The position numbers and the translations under genes were made by a program. Below the pieces are notes generated by a model. That model worked only from the letters and a program-made list of their open reading frames with translations. It did not search any database and was not told the origin of the DNA. Positions 63,867-64,000 of a stretch of DNA of 64,000 bases are shown here, in pieces. Source of the stretch: Roseibium sp. HPY-6 (GTDB lineage: Bacteria > Pseudomonadota > Alphaproteobacteria > Rhizobiales > Stappiaceae). The stretch's first letter is position 1, and each line of letters begins with the position of its first letter. The stretch is from positions 62,001 to 126,000 of the forward strand of contig NZ_JBEWCD010000003.1 of assembly GCF_040530035.1 (NCBI RefSeq), in the 5' to 3' direction.

Positions 63867-64000
63867 TCAGACCAGTCCGGCTTTCGTTAGCGGCAGATTG
63901 GTAACCCAATCGTCTTTCGCTGCCGCGATAGCATTGGCAACGGCAGGACCGATCGGCGGTGTACCAGGCTCGCCGATACCCGTCGGAGCCTCGTTCGAAG
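63867..64000 (-). CDS. xanthine dehydrogenase-family molybdopterin-binding subunit, C-terminal end
   Basis: Only the last 44 codons lie in the window, ending with TGA at 63869-63867. The translated end contains APTGIGEPGTPPIGPAVANAI, followed by DDWVTNLPLTKAGLV. The GEPGTPPIGPAVANAI part is the conserved end of the large molybdenum subunit of isoquinoline 1-oxidoreductase/aldehyde dehydrogenase-type enzymes, with the catalytic-type Glu in GEPG. Substrate cannot be told. Such enzymes often donate electrons to c-type cytochromes, and one is encoded next door. Confidence 0.85.
   Translation of the reverse strand, partial: SNEAPTGIGEPGTPPIGPAVANAIAAAKDDWVTNLPLTKAGLV

Overview
The window reads as chromosome of a heterotrophic, aerobic, probably marine alphaproteobacterium of the Hyphomicrobiales/Rhizobiales side, most likely Stappiaceae (Roseibium/Labrenzia-like). 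The reasons are the hemC-hemD-mitofilin-hemY order, the divergent ethylmalonyl-CoA mutase and crotonyl-CoA carboxylase/reductase genes, an Omp2b-type porin, an IalB-family protein, and an enolase-superfamily enzyme resembling the hydroxyproline/proline-betaine enzymes known from Labrenzia. The genus is inference; the class is well supported. GC content is moderately high throughout, with AT-rich gaps upstream of the two-chemoreceptor, RTX and porin genes. I see no rRNA, tRNA, CRISPR array, insertion sequence, integrase or phage gene.

Layout. 1-5.3 kb: tetrapyrrole genes (hemC, hemD, an alphaproteobacterial Mic60/mitofilin, hemY) divergent from tsaD. 5.4-9.7 kb: Nudix, gpsA, YciI, EVE and an ETF-beta-type lysine methyltransferase, then an M20 amidohydrolase. 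9.9-16 kb: a membrane-anchored AlbA_2 protein, a TauE/SafE exporter, leuB, a VOC protein, a DMT transporter and cysK. 16-20.3 kb: a cyclase/winged-helix/TolB/TPR fusion regulator and a chemoreceptor. 20.3-24 kb: a MarR gene divergent from an ABM-domain/cytochrome b561 pair, and a LysR gene divergent from an FMN-reductase pair. 24-28.5 kb: a phytase-like exported esterase behind a clear PHO box, a Bcr/CflA pump, arsC-arsR. 28.6-31.6 kb: a three-gene catabolic operon (diaminopropionate ammonia-lyase-like, M24 hydrolase, Asp/Glu-racemase-like). 31.9-36.6 kb: asd, a TenA-family protein, a DMT transporter, a second chemoreceptor. 36.7-39.9 kb: LysR divergent from a 2-oxoglutarate-type oxygenase and a mandelate-racemase-family enzyme. 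40.1-42.2 kb: a serralysin-like RTX protein whose zinc motif is broken. 42.3-44.9 kb: an SbtA bicarbonate permease, an SbtB-type PII-like protein, a beta-carbonic anhydrase and a DinB protein in one run. 45.2-49.3 kb: ethylmalonyl-CoA pathway genes. 49.4-54.3 kb: envelope proteins (CAP lipoprotein, SH3b protein, GH25 lysozyme lipoprotein, porin) and a TetR regulator. 54.9-64 kb: exonuclease III, an (R)-amine-transaminase-like fold IV enzyme, a quinone oxidoreductase, a SpoU methyltransferase, an MFS pump, an ECF sigma factor, IalB, rlmN, a P460-like cytochrome and the tail of a molybdopterin oxidoreductase.

How the genes fit together. Central metabolism (leuB, cysK, asd, gpsA, ecm/ccr) is mixed with small, self-regulated accessory modules, each a divergent regulator-target pair. 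The most unusual parts are the pseudo-protease RTX protein, the SbtA-SbtB-carbonic anhydrase run in an apparent heterotroph (bicarbonate may feed crotonyl-CoA carboxylation next door), the cyclase-transcription-factor fusion, the two uncharacterised amino/imino acid catabolic operons, and several readable regulatory sites: a PHO box, twin MarR operators, a hairpin masking a ribosome binding site, and a terminator-like hairpin directly before a start codon.
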